From JBBDRV01 sp040905285 (GTDB lineage: Bacteria; Bacteroidota; Rhodothermia; Balneolales; Balneolaceae), in assembly GCA_040905285.1 (NCBI GenBank), contig JBBDRV010000153.1, forward strand, positions 1 to 5,314: DNA of 5,314 nucleotides, written 5' to 3'. Positions within the stretch are counted from its first letter, which is position 1; every line of letters begins with the position of its first letter. Shown here one piece after another: positions 1-5,314 of this stretch. Below the pieces are notes generated by a model that saw only the letters and a list, made by a program, of their open reading frames with translations, ran no database searches and had not been told where the DNA came from. The translations under genes were made by a program, and so were the position numbers.

Positions 1-1530
1 GACACCACCTATGTGTTCAGTGAAGACAGGGATGAGATTGAAAGTGAAAACGAGGGGGATGTCTATTTCGGGGCGGATATCTTTTTGCCCGGCGATCAGA
101 TACTCACTGCCGCATCCCGCCTGAGTCTCGAAGGCGGGCAGGAAGAAAGCGACCTTCTCTACACCGACTATGACCCTGACGAGCCGGGCGTCTACAGGAA
201 TGTGTTCAATGAGTGGGACGTCGTCCGGCAAACCAGCCGCCGGAATATCGAGGAGGCCCGTGAAAATGATAATGATGTGCGCCTGCAATATGAAAAACGG
301 TTTGACGGATCCGATCACCGCCTGACAGCCGATGCCGATTTTGAATTCGGAACGGAAGATGAAAATGTTGAACTGACGGAAAGTGAAGCAGAAGGATCAT
401 CCGGTCTGCAAAACCAGCGAACGTTTTCAGGCGAAACCTATCGTGAATTCCGGCTGGATGCAGATTACGAACGCCCTGTGGGAGACCGGGGACGATTTGA
501 AGCCGGTTTCCGGTTTAATTACGACTGGATGGACAACAACTACAGGATGGAGGAGTTTATCGACGGCAGCTGGGAAGTCCCCGATGACGCTGTCGGTATG
601 AGCGATAATTTCAGCTATTTTGAAAATGTAAATGCCCTCTATTCCATCTATTCGGGGGAAGCGGGATCCTTTACGTATCAGCTTGGCCTCCGGGCGGAAA
701 ACACACGCATTCAAACGGAGCTGGATGAAACGGGACAGGGCAGCGACCAGAATTACCTGAACCTGTTTCCAAGTACGTTTTTGTCCTATACCATAAGTGA
801 CCAGAATTCGCTTCAGTTAAGCTACAGCCGGCGGATATCCAGGCCGTGGTCCCGTATGCTCCTGCCGTTTACTGAAATAAACGATTCCCGAAACCGGAGC
901 GTGGGCAACCCGGAACTGAGCCCCGAGTTCGGCAACTCGTTCGAATTGGGCTACCTGCGCAGATGGGAGAGCGGTTCTGTTCTGTCCAGTGTTTATTACC
1001 GGCACAGAACGGGGGTCATCGAGCGGATTTCCACCATCGACGGTGACGGACTGACCACGAGGCGTCCCATCAACCTGGCCACGGAAGATTCCTGGGGAAT
1101 CGAGTTTTCCGCCGACCAGGACCTGTTTGAGGATTTACAGTTGTCGGGCAGTCTGAACATCTATCGCTCGGACCGAAACGGGGAATTTGAAGGAGACGTT
1201 TACAGCAGTCAGTCGGAATCCTTCAGCAGCCGGCTGCGCATCCGCTGGAGGTTTATAGAAGGGTGGAATTTCCAGTCCTTTATCTATTACCGGGGAGCCC
1301 GGCAGACAACGCAGGGCCGCAATTCAGGAAGTGCTTTTGTAGGGTCGGCACTGGCCAGGGAATTCTTTGACGGTAGCGCCACCCTCTCGCTCAATGTACG
1401 GGACCTGTTTAACTCCCGGCAGAGTGATCGTGAAATCATCAACCCCACCTCATACACTCATAATAACTACAGCTGGTCCAGCCGGTCGTTCCGGCTCACC
1501 TTCCGCTATAATTTCGGCGGCGGGGGGTAA
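1..1530 (+). CDS. TonB-dependent receptor / outer-membrane beta-barrel protein, C-terminal part (5' end outside window)
   Basis: The frame is open from the first base (Asp-Thr-Thr-Tyr before the GTG at 13), so this is the 3' part of a longer gene and the GTG is not its start. About 509 residues are visible, all barrel-like: alternating aromatic/polar strands separated by polar loops. Family signatures include GLRAENTRI (near 685-711), YLNLFPSTFLSY (near 754-789), YSRRISRP (near 823-846) and GNPELSPEFGNSFELGY (904-954). This order is typical of the 'outer membrane protein beta-barrel family' linked to TonB-dependent receptors in Bacteroidota (OMP_b-brl_3 type). The expected N-terminal signal peptide, carboxypeptidase-like domain and plug would lie left of the window. 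The likely role is TonB-driven uptake or surface binding of an unknown ligand in the outer membrane. The protein ends NFGGGG, so the usual near-terminal Phe is followed by four Gly. Loops are rich in Asp and Glu. No SusD-like partner is visible. The family is confident; the substrate is unknown. Confidence 0.9.
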   Translation, partial: DTTYVFSEDRDEIESENEGDVYFGADIFLPGDQILTAASRLSLEGGQEESDLLYTDYDPDEPGVYRNVFNEWDVVRQTSRRNIEEARENDNDVRLQYEKRFDGSDHRLTADADFEFGTEDENVELTESEAEGSSGLQNQRTFSGETYREFRLDADYERPVGDRGRFEAGFRFNYDWMDNNYRMEEFIDGSWEVPDDAVGMSDNFSYFENVNALYSIYSGEAGSFTYQLGLRAENTRIQTELDETGQGSDQNYLNLFPSTFLSYTISDQNSLQLSYSRRISRPWSRMLLPFTEINDSRNRSVGNPELSPEFGNSFELGYLRRWESGSVLSSVYYRHRTGVIERISTIDGDGLTTRRPINLATEDSWGIEFSADQDLFEDLQLSGSLNIYRSDRNGEFEGDVYSSQSESFSSRLRIRWRFIEGWNFQSFIYYRGARQTTQGRNSGSAFVGSALAREFFDGSATLSLNVRDLFNSRQSDREIINPTSYTHNNYSWSSRSFRLTFRYNFGGGG

Positions 1531-2327
1531 GCATTACCGGAGCGGCCGGTCGGCAGGAAAATGGACATGACGCCGGCATGAAGTTTTTGTGCCAGCTCTT
1601 TACGGTTGTCACTTTTAACCGGACTGCTGCCGAAACGAATCGTACAGTCAATGCGCCGGTTCGACACCAGTTTAACGAGATGTGAGTGAAACGGATCGCG
1701 GGCGCCATAAAAACACACGCTCTCATCGGCCGGTGAATCCCCTCCCTTTTCATCGGTCCGATAGCTGATTGACGAATAGCAGACAGGGATTTTTTCTGAA
1801 GCGGGGTAGTCCAGCAGGGACGACCGGAATGGAAGGACACCTTTTCCTCCGGACGTGGTGCCTTCGGGAAACATGACCATTCCCTGATATTCATTCAGGC
1901 TTTTGGAGAGTCTGTCATTGACCCGAACCACATCTTTTCTGGATGTCCGGTCTACAAATACGACTCCGGTCGTTTTCACCATGGGGCCGAGAACCGGCCA
2001 GGACTTTACCTCTTTTTTAGCGACAAAAGTACAGTCGAGATTGACATAAAGGGGCACGATGTCGATGTAGCTGAGATGATTGGATATCAGAATAAAGGGA
2101 GGGTCCGGGGGATCCCCTTCTGTTTTGATATGCATATTCAGGATCCGGGCCATGCCTTTCGACCAGACCCGCATAAACCGGTTTCTCCACGGTTCGAAGG
2201 GGGCTCGAAACAGGCTCAGGAGCATATATCCGGTTATGTAGACACCATACGTAAGCAGTGTATAAACGGTAATCAGCAACATCCTAAACGCCGCACGAAC
2301 TGTCTTCATAACCTGATTATCTTTCAC
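1506..2327 (-). CDS. PlsC-family 1-acyl-sn-glycerol-3-phosphate acyltransferase-like protein (probable O-acyltransferase of amino-acid lipid synthesis)
   Basis: This 273-residue protein has the PlsC/AGPAT motifs. The catalytic HX4D is NHLSYID (His84, Asp89), motif II is GVVFVDR (120-126), motif III is FPEGTTS (153-159), and a motif IV-like Ile-Pro-Val lies at 180-182. A hydrophobic N-terminal segment (about 15-40) should anchor it to the inner membrane, with the active site in the cytoplasm. The family transfers an acyl chain from acyl-ACP or acyl-CoA to the hydroxyl of a lyso-lipid. It lies directly downstream of an OlsB-like N-acyltransferase, so the acceptor may be an N-(3-hydroxyacyl) amino acid (OlsA/GlsA role) rather than lysophosphatidic acid; this is inference. 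The chosen start is GTG at 2327, with AGGGA about 10 nt upstream and a GTGA overlap with a short upstream frame. An ATG at 2309 (18 nt in) is a real alternative and would keep every motif. The last 25 bp, encoding YPPPPKL, overlap the end of the opposing receptor gene. Confidence 0.9.
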   Translation of the reverse strand: MKDNQVMKTVRAAFRMLLITVYTLLTYGVYITGYMLLSLFRAPFEPWRNRFMRVWSKGMARILNMHIKTEGDPPDPPFILISNHLSYIDIVPLYVNLDCTFVAKKEVKSWPVLGPMVKTTGVVFVDRTSRKDVVRVNDRLSKSLNEYQGMVMFPEGTTSGGKGVLPFRSSLLDYPASEKIPVCYSSISYRTDEKGGDSPADESVCFYGARDPFHSHLVKLVSNRRIDCTIRFGSSPVKSDNRKELAQKLHAGVMSIFLPTGRSGNAYPPPPKL

Positions 2328-2407
2328 CCGCTGCTGTCCCTGTCATCTGATGGATATCTGGTGTGGATGGTCTGGTCCAAAACCGATCTGCTGAAGAGCT
2401 CCTTCAT
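2324..2407 (-). CDS. Possible 27-codon mini-ORF bridging the two acyltransferase genes
   Basis: An ATG at 2407-2405 begins 2 nt after the TAA of the upstream N-acyltransferase (2412-2410) and runs 27 codons to a TGA at 2326-2324. That TGA overlaps the plsC GTG at 2327 as GTGA. The product would begin MKELFSRSVL and end DDRDSSG; it is hydrophilic and resembles nothing I recognise. There is no clear Shine-Dalgarno before its ATG; an AAGGAG lies just inside the frame. The arrangement would suit stop-restart translation, letting ribosomes leaving the first gene reach plsC. It may equally be chance, because a 27-codon open frame is not rare. It is better viewed as a possible translational relay than as a functional peptide. 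Confidence 0.25.
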   Translation of the reverse strand: MKELFSRSVLDQTIHTRYPSDDRDSSG

Positions 2408-2409
2408 TC

Positions 2410-3195
2410 TTACCCGAAAAACATCTTTTTCGTGCGATCGGAAATATTTTCAATATCGAGTAAAATCAGACAATGAGCCAGCCGGAGCTTTTTATCAAGT
2501 GACGGTGCACTGCAGACGGTAGACCCCACATCCAGGTAGTTCTGGAACAGCGGCGGGATCTCCACCTCATTCGTTTCACGTATCTTTAACAGATGATCTA
2601 TCCTGTATTCCTCTCTTGCATCTATCAGATACCGGGGATGCAGGAACCCTTTCTCCTTTAAATGCTGGTGAATATTGAGAGCTTCCACAGGATCACTGGT
2701 ATCCAGTGCCGCATACCCGAAAAGATATTGCTTTTTGAAATAGGTCAGGTACATGGCGAACCCTTTCCAGAGCAGAAACAATACCCTCCCGCTTCGATGT
2801 TCCCTGCGGATACAGGCTCTGCCGACCTCCACAGCATTCTTCAGTACATCCTCAGGAAATTGCTCCAGATGAAACCGTTTGTTACTTGCGAAACCGTTTC
2901 CATTCCGGGCCTGTTCAAACGTCTGCAGGCGATAGGTCCCTACAATTTCGTCCGACTCATTGTTTACGACAATCAGATGGTGGGACTGATCGTCATATTC
3001 ATTATGATCTTTCTCATCCGAAAATTGAAAGTCCCTTTCCAGCTCTTCCTTGAAAACACGGTAGCGCAATCTTAGTGCGGCATCCACCTCCTCTTTGGAT
3101 TTTGCAATTTTAACCGTATAAAGCTTACTTTCAACATCTGAAACAATCTGATTTTTTGTCAACAAAATGGGCCTACTTTTGCTTGCTGTTTTCAA
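2410..3195 (-). CDS. GNAT-superfamily N-acyltransferase, OlsB/GlsB-like ('putative hemolysin' family; amino-acid lipid synthesis)
   Basis: This 261-residue protein matches the GNAT N-acyltransferase group annotated as OlsB or 'hemolysin' (Acetyltransf_5 type). Landmarks in order are LRYRVF (43-48), DDQSHHLIV (68-76), VGTYRL (85-90), EVGRACIRREHRSGRV (123-138), and a C-terminal block with PPLFQNYLDVGS (214-225), APSLDKK (230-236) and LILLD (243-247), which resembles the family's 'lPpLlkaYl.lGa..c..pa.D' ending. There is no signal peptide or membrane segment, so it should act in the cytoplasm or at the inner membrane. OlsB and GlsB N-acylate ornithine or glycine from 3-hydroxyacyl-ACP; the amino acid used here cannot be told. 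It is first in a two-gene operon with plsC, 82 nt apart. The start is uncertain: the frame opens after a TAA with TTG at 3195 and has no ATG before the conserved domain. A second TTG at 3165, with AGG 7-9 nt upstream, would drop ten residues. The opposite-strand frames here are shadows. Confidence 0.88.
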   Translation of the reverse strand: MKTASKSRPILLTKNQIVSDVESKLYTVKIAKSKEEVDAALRLRYRVFKEELERDFQFSDEKDHNEYDDQSHHLIVVNNESDEIVGTYRLQTFEQARNGNGFASNKRFHLEQFPEDVLKNAVEVGRACIRREHRSGRVLFLLWKGFAMYLTYFKKQYLFGYAALDTSDPVEALNIHQHLKEKGFLHPRYLIDAREEYRIDHLLKIRETNEVEIPPLFQNYLDVGSTVCSAPSLDKKLRLAHCLILLDIENISDRTKKMFFG

Positions 3196-3343
3196 TTCTT
3201 ACGATTGTATGAATTATTAGAGACTATTTGCAATATGTTTTGTTAATATTTTGAAATTCCTGCACCCCCAGTTCACCTGAAATAAATTGTTTATCATTTC
3301 ATTCTGTATCTGAGAGCAATCTACCTTAACCACTCCTGTTTTT
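3196..3343. promoter_or_regulatory. Divergent intergenic region between the acyltransferase operon (-) and the MFS gene (+)
   Basis: This is the only substantial non-coding stretch in the window: 148 bp, clearly more AT-rich than the flanking genes, lying between two genes transcribed away from each other. It must therefore hold promoters for both unless the gene starts are wrong. ATGs on the plus strand at 3209 and 3235 meet a stop within a few codons, so no missed gene fits. It contains a 5-bp inverted repeat (ATAAA-TTG-TTTAT, 3282-3294), a seven-T run (3339-3345) that leads into the MFS TTG start, and the minus-strand promoter-like pair listed separately. No regulator gene sits beside it. 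Confidence 0.6.
3204..3233 (-). promoter_or_regulatory. Candidate promoter of the N-acyltransferase/plsC operon
   Basis: On the minus strand TTGCAA (3233-3228) and TACAAT (3209-3204) are separated by 18 nt, resembling sigma70-type -35 and -10 boxes. The -10 ends 8 nt before the TTG at 3195, so transcription would begin at or next to that codon. It would leave a leader of about 30 nt if the TTG at 3165 is used instead. Bacteroidota housekeeping promoters usually follow a different consensus (TTTG and TAnnTTTG), and no good match to that was found. The match may be chance in AT-rich DNA. Confidence 0.25.
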
Positions 3344-4561
3344 TTGACTTCAAGTGCTACGAATCGATCTCTGTTTAACGAGTCTGACCTGTACATCATA
3401 TTCGGGGTGACCCTGACGTCTGTAATGGGCGTATCAAGCGTTGCGCCGGCATTTCCCTCTATTGCCAAGGCCCTGAATGTCTCAAGCAGCCAGATTGGTT
3501 TATTGATTACTTTTTTTACCCTGCCGGGAATTTTTTTCACACCCTTTCTGGGAATTCTGGCAGACCGTTTTAGTCGAAAAATCATTCTCATCCCCTCCCT
3601 TTTTCTGTTTGGACTGGCCGGAACGGCGTGTGCATTTGCCACATCCTTTGAACAATTGCTGTTTTTCAGGGTACTCCAGGGGACTGGAGGCGCTGCCCTG
3701 GGCGTATTGAACCTGACCCTGATCGGTGACCTGTATTCAGGCAATCAGCGGGCTGCAGTGATGGGCTATAACGGAAGTGTGCTCAGTATGGGAACGGCCA
3801 TTTATCCCGCCATCGGCGGCGCCCTTGCGATCTTCGGTTGGAACTATCCTTTTTTTCTGAGCCTGATTGCCATTCCGGTCGGACTGTTCACCATCTTCTT
3901 TCTCCGGAACAAGAAGGTGCATATCGGCCTTGACCTGAATCTCTACCTGAAACAGATAAGAACCGCGCTGATGTCCAGGGCGGTACTGGGACTATTCCTT
4001 GCCATGTTTCTTACCTGCATTATCCTCTATGGAGGGTATATCACTTTTTTCACGATTCTACTGGATGAAAAATTCGGAAAAAGTTCACTCGCCATAGGGC
4101 TGATCCTGTCGGGTTCTTCCTTCGTCACTGCGGTGACCTCCGCCCGGATCGGCAAGCTGACACAATGGTTCAGTGAAAAAAAACTTATTACCGGAGCGGC
4201 CATGCTCTATGTAATTGTTTTTCTGATGATTCCATTTATAGAAAACATCTGGCATTTTATTCTGCCCATCGGCCTTTTCGGGTTAGCACTGGGGATTAAT
4301 ATTCCGAGCGTCCTCAATCTGCTGACCGGGTATGCCCCCATGGAATTCAGGGCAGCTTTCCTGTCGGTCAACTGGCTGCTGATGAGAACCGGGCAGGCTT
4401 TGGGCCCCTATCTGCTTGGCCTGGTCTATCTTCATGTCAGCCTGGAAGGAACATTTTATGTCACCGCACTTGCAGGAGTCCTTTTTGTATTGAACTCCCT
4501 GACACTGATCCAGAGCGGTGAGCCAAAAGAAAGCGGAGACGCAACAACAGGTGTGGTTTAA
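3344..4561 (+). CDS. Major facilitator superfamily transporter, 12-TM DHA1-like
   Basis: This 405-residue, highly hydrophobic protein has the usual 12-TM MFS length and layout: six helices (about 15-188), a central cytoplasmic loop (about 189-211), and six more (about 212-389). Motif A after TM2 reads GILADRFSRK (70-79). A motif B-like RVLQGTGGAA (109-118) marks TM4, and a motif C-like stretch with G150, YP (154-155) and GG (158-159) marks TM5, pointing to the drug:H+ antiporter (DHA1/Bcr-like) branch. It likely exports a small molecule across the inner membrane by proton antiport; the substrate is unknown. The start is TTG at 3344, because the frame opens after a TGA at 3311-3313 with no ATG or GTG before TM1. 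GTG at 3407 and ATG at 3425 would cut into TM1. No Shine-Dalgarno is visible, only a T run. The gene is divergent from the acyltransferase operon and its stop overlaps that of the RND gene. Confidence 0.9.
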   Translation: MTSSATNRSLFNESDLYIIFGVTLTSVMGVSSVAPAFPSIAKALNVSSSQIGLLITFFTLPGIFFTPFLGILADRFSRKIILIPSLFLFGLAGTACAFATSFEQLLFFRVLQGTGGAALGVLNLTLIGDLYSGNQRAAVMGYNGSVLSMGTAIYPAIGGALAIFGWNYPFFLSLIAIPVGLFTIFFLRNKKVHIGLDLNLYLKQIRTALMSRAVLGLFLAMFLTCIILYGGYITFFTILLDEKFGKSSLAIGLILSGSSFVTAVTSARIGKLTQWFSEKKLITGAAMLYVIVFLMIPFIENIWHFILPIGLFGLALGINIPSVLNLLTGYAPMEFRAAFLSVNWLLMRTGQALGPYLLGLVYLHVSLEGTFYVTALAGVLFVLNSLTLIQSGEPKESGDATTGVV

Positions 4562-5314
4562 TCTGTTCGTTCTTCCAGCCGGCTCCGTGGCTTGTGATTG
4601 TGTCCGCTCCCCTTCTCCCAGGCACCCATCAGAAGCAACAGCAGTACCAGGCTGGTTCCCAGGCCCCAGATAACGATAACCGCCAGATCATTCCAGAAGT
4701 CGCTGGCGCCGATCCAGATCATGGGCAGCAGTCCTCCCATGGTCGTGAGGGAGGTAATCATTACCGTCCGCATCCGGTTATTATAGACCCTGACCCAGCT
4801 TCTCAGTCCGTGTATTCCCAGCGATCGTGTCCGCTGTTTTTCATGGGTCAGCAGGATGGAGTTGTTGACAACCACACCGACAGCCAGCAGGGTTCCGGCT
4901 ATGGCACCCTGGTCGAAGTTGATATCATGCCAGAGGGCACCGGCCATCACACCGATCATGCTGAGCGGTATTGCCAGGATGACCACCAGTGGATCAAACC
5001 AGCTTTCCAGCAAAGCCGATACAATCATCCAGACACTGAGGATGGTCAGAGCGAGGAGAAGCAGGTAATTGTGCAGCTGATCCTCCTGCCCTCCGGAAAA
5101 ATAATCCCGGCCGAACCGGATGGAGGCCCCGACCGGGACCGGAACGTCTTCGAGAGTGGACTCAATGACATTCCGGGCCAGACGGTACGGCCCCAGAAAA
5201 TCCACCGTCAGCGTGCGCTGATAGGATTGATTCTCCCGGATGATCCGGGGCAGCGTCTGTTCACGGTAGAGATCGGCGATATCCAGCACAAAGGACTGCC
5301 CCGGATCCTCGTGA
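4558..5314 (-). CDS. RND-family efflux permease (AcrB/ACR_tran type), C-terminal part (5' end outside window)
   Basis: The minus-strand frame stays open to the right edge (eight more codons upstream of the GTG at 5289), so this is the last 251 residues of a protein that normally has about 1,000 or more. Counting from the first full codon, residues 1-80 are the end of the second periplasmic loop (PVPVGASIRFG-like porter segment). Five helices follow, matching TM8-TM12: about 83-103, 109-128, 136-156 (VGVVVNNSILL, the family's TM10 signature), 183-202 and 208-231. SALLESWFDP and ITSLTTMGGLLPM match conserved segments joining these helices. It should be the inner-membrane, proton-driven pump of a tripartite efflux system; its fusion-protein and outer-membrane partners are not in the window. 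The end is odd: TM12 (GLGTSLVLLLLLMGAW) lacks the Pro-x-(Leu)-Tyr commonly seen there, and the Pro of the usual RxRPI before TM11 is Thr. The tail is charged, with GHNHK. The substrate class cannot be told. Confidence 0.85.
   Translation of the reverse strand, partial: HEDPGQSFVLDIADLYREQTLPRIIRENQSYQRTLTVDFLGPYRLARNVIESTLEDVPVPVGASIRFGRDYFSGGQEDQLHNYLLLLALTILSVWMIVSALLESWFDPLVVILAIPLSMIGVMAGALWHDINFDQGAIAGTLLAVGVVVNNSILLTHEKQRTRSLGIHGLRSWVRVYNNRMRTVMITSLTTMGGLLPMIWIGASDFWNDLAVIVIWGLGTSLVLLLLLMGAWEKGSGHNHKPRSRLEERTD

Noticed and set aside
1536..1550. Hairpin ACCGG-agcgg-CCGGT just after the receptor stop, as a possible terminator
   Set aside because: The stem is only 5 bp, no T run follows, and it lies within the plsC coding sequence.
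1496..1894. A 132-codon minus-strand frame inside plsC
   Set aside because: It is an out-of-frame shadow of the PlsC coding sequence on the same strand, with no motifs of its own.
2662..3075. A 137-codon plus-strand frame opposite the N-acyltransferase
   Set aside because: It is antisense to a gene with clear family motifs, and its translation shows no recognisable domain or ribosome binding site.
3247..3253. TATTTTG on the plus strand as a Bacteroidota -7 box for the MFS gene
   Set aside because: The consensus TAnnTTTG needs one more base in the spacer, and no TTTG lies at the right distance upstream.
3217..3744. A 175-codon minus-strand frame spanning the intergenic region and the start of the MFS gene
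   Set aside because: It lies mostly antisense to conserved MFS helices, its product is a low-quality basic sequence, and using it would remove the divergent promoter region.
1..5314. Mobile element, CRISPR array, tRNA/rRNA or novel defence system
   Set aside because: I saw no transposase, recombinase, nuclease or helicase motifs, no regularly spaced repeats, and no tRNA-like cloverleaf. The genes are transport and lipid functions.

Overview
The window carries five protein-coding genes, two of them cut by the window edges, and almost no non-coding DNA. The organism looks like a member of the Bacteroidota/Balneolota (FCB) group. The left-edge gene is a TonB-dependent-receptor-type outer-membrane barrel of the kind that is abundant there, base composition is mixed at roughly half GC by eye, Shine-Dalgarno signals are weak, and a GNAT N-acyltransferase is paired with a PlsC acyltransferase as in Bacteroidota amino-acid-lipid loci. 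The barrel fragment is strongly acidic at its start (18 Asp/Glu against 2 Arg and no Lys in the first 58 residues after base 13), which would suit a halophilic or halotolerant cell. This placement is an inference; no phylogenetic marker is present.

Layout, left to right. 1-1530 (+) is the C-terminal part of an outer-membrane beta-barrel receptor, open at the left edge. It runs tail-to-tail into a PlsC-type acyltransferase (1506-2327, -) with a 25-bp coding overlap. Upstream of plsC on the same strand is a GNAT/OlsB-like N-acyltransferase (2410-3195, -). The 82-nt gap between them is filled exactly by a 27-codon reading frame that starts 2 nt after the first stop and overlaps the plsC GTG start as GTGA. 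A 148-bp AT-rich region (3196-3343) is the only real intergenic stretch and separates this operon from a divergent MFS transporter (3344-4561, +). The MFS gene meets the C-terminal part of an RND efflux permease (4558-right edge, -) at a TTAA that supplies both stop codons.

How the genes may work together: the two minus-strand acyltransferases form the best functional unit. By analogy with OlsB/OlsA (ornithine lipids) and GlsB/GlsA (glycine lipids), the first would N-acylate an amino acid with a 3-hydroxy fatty acid and the second would add the second acyl chain. The head-group amino acid cannot be read from the sequence. The divergent MFS gene may share control with this pair, but no functional link is shown. 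The receptor and the RND pump belong to neighbouring units that continue outside the window. No RNA gene, mobile element, CRISPR array or convincing intrinsic terminator was seen, and no gene-free stretch reaches 300 bp.
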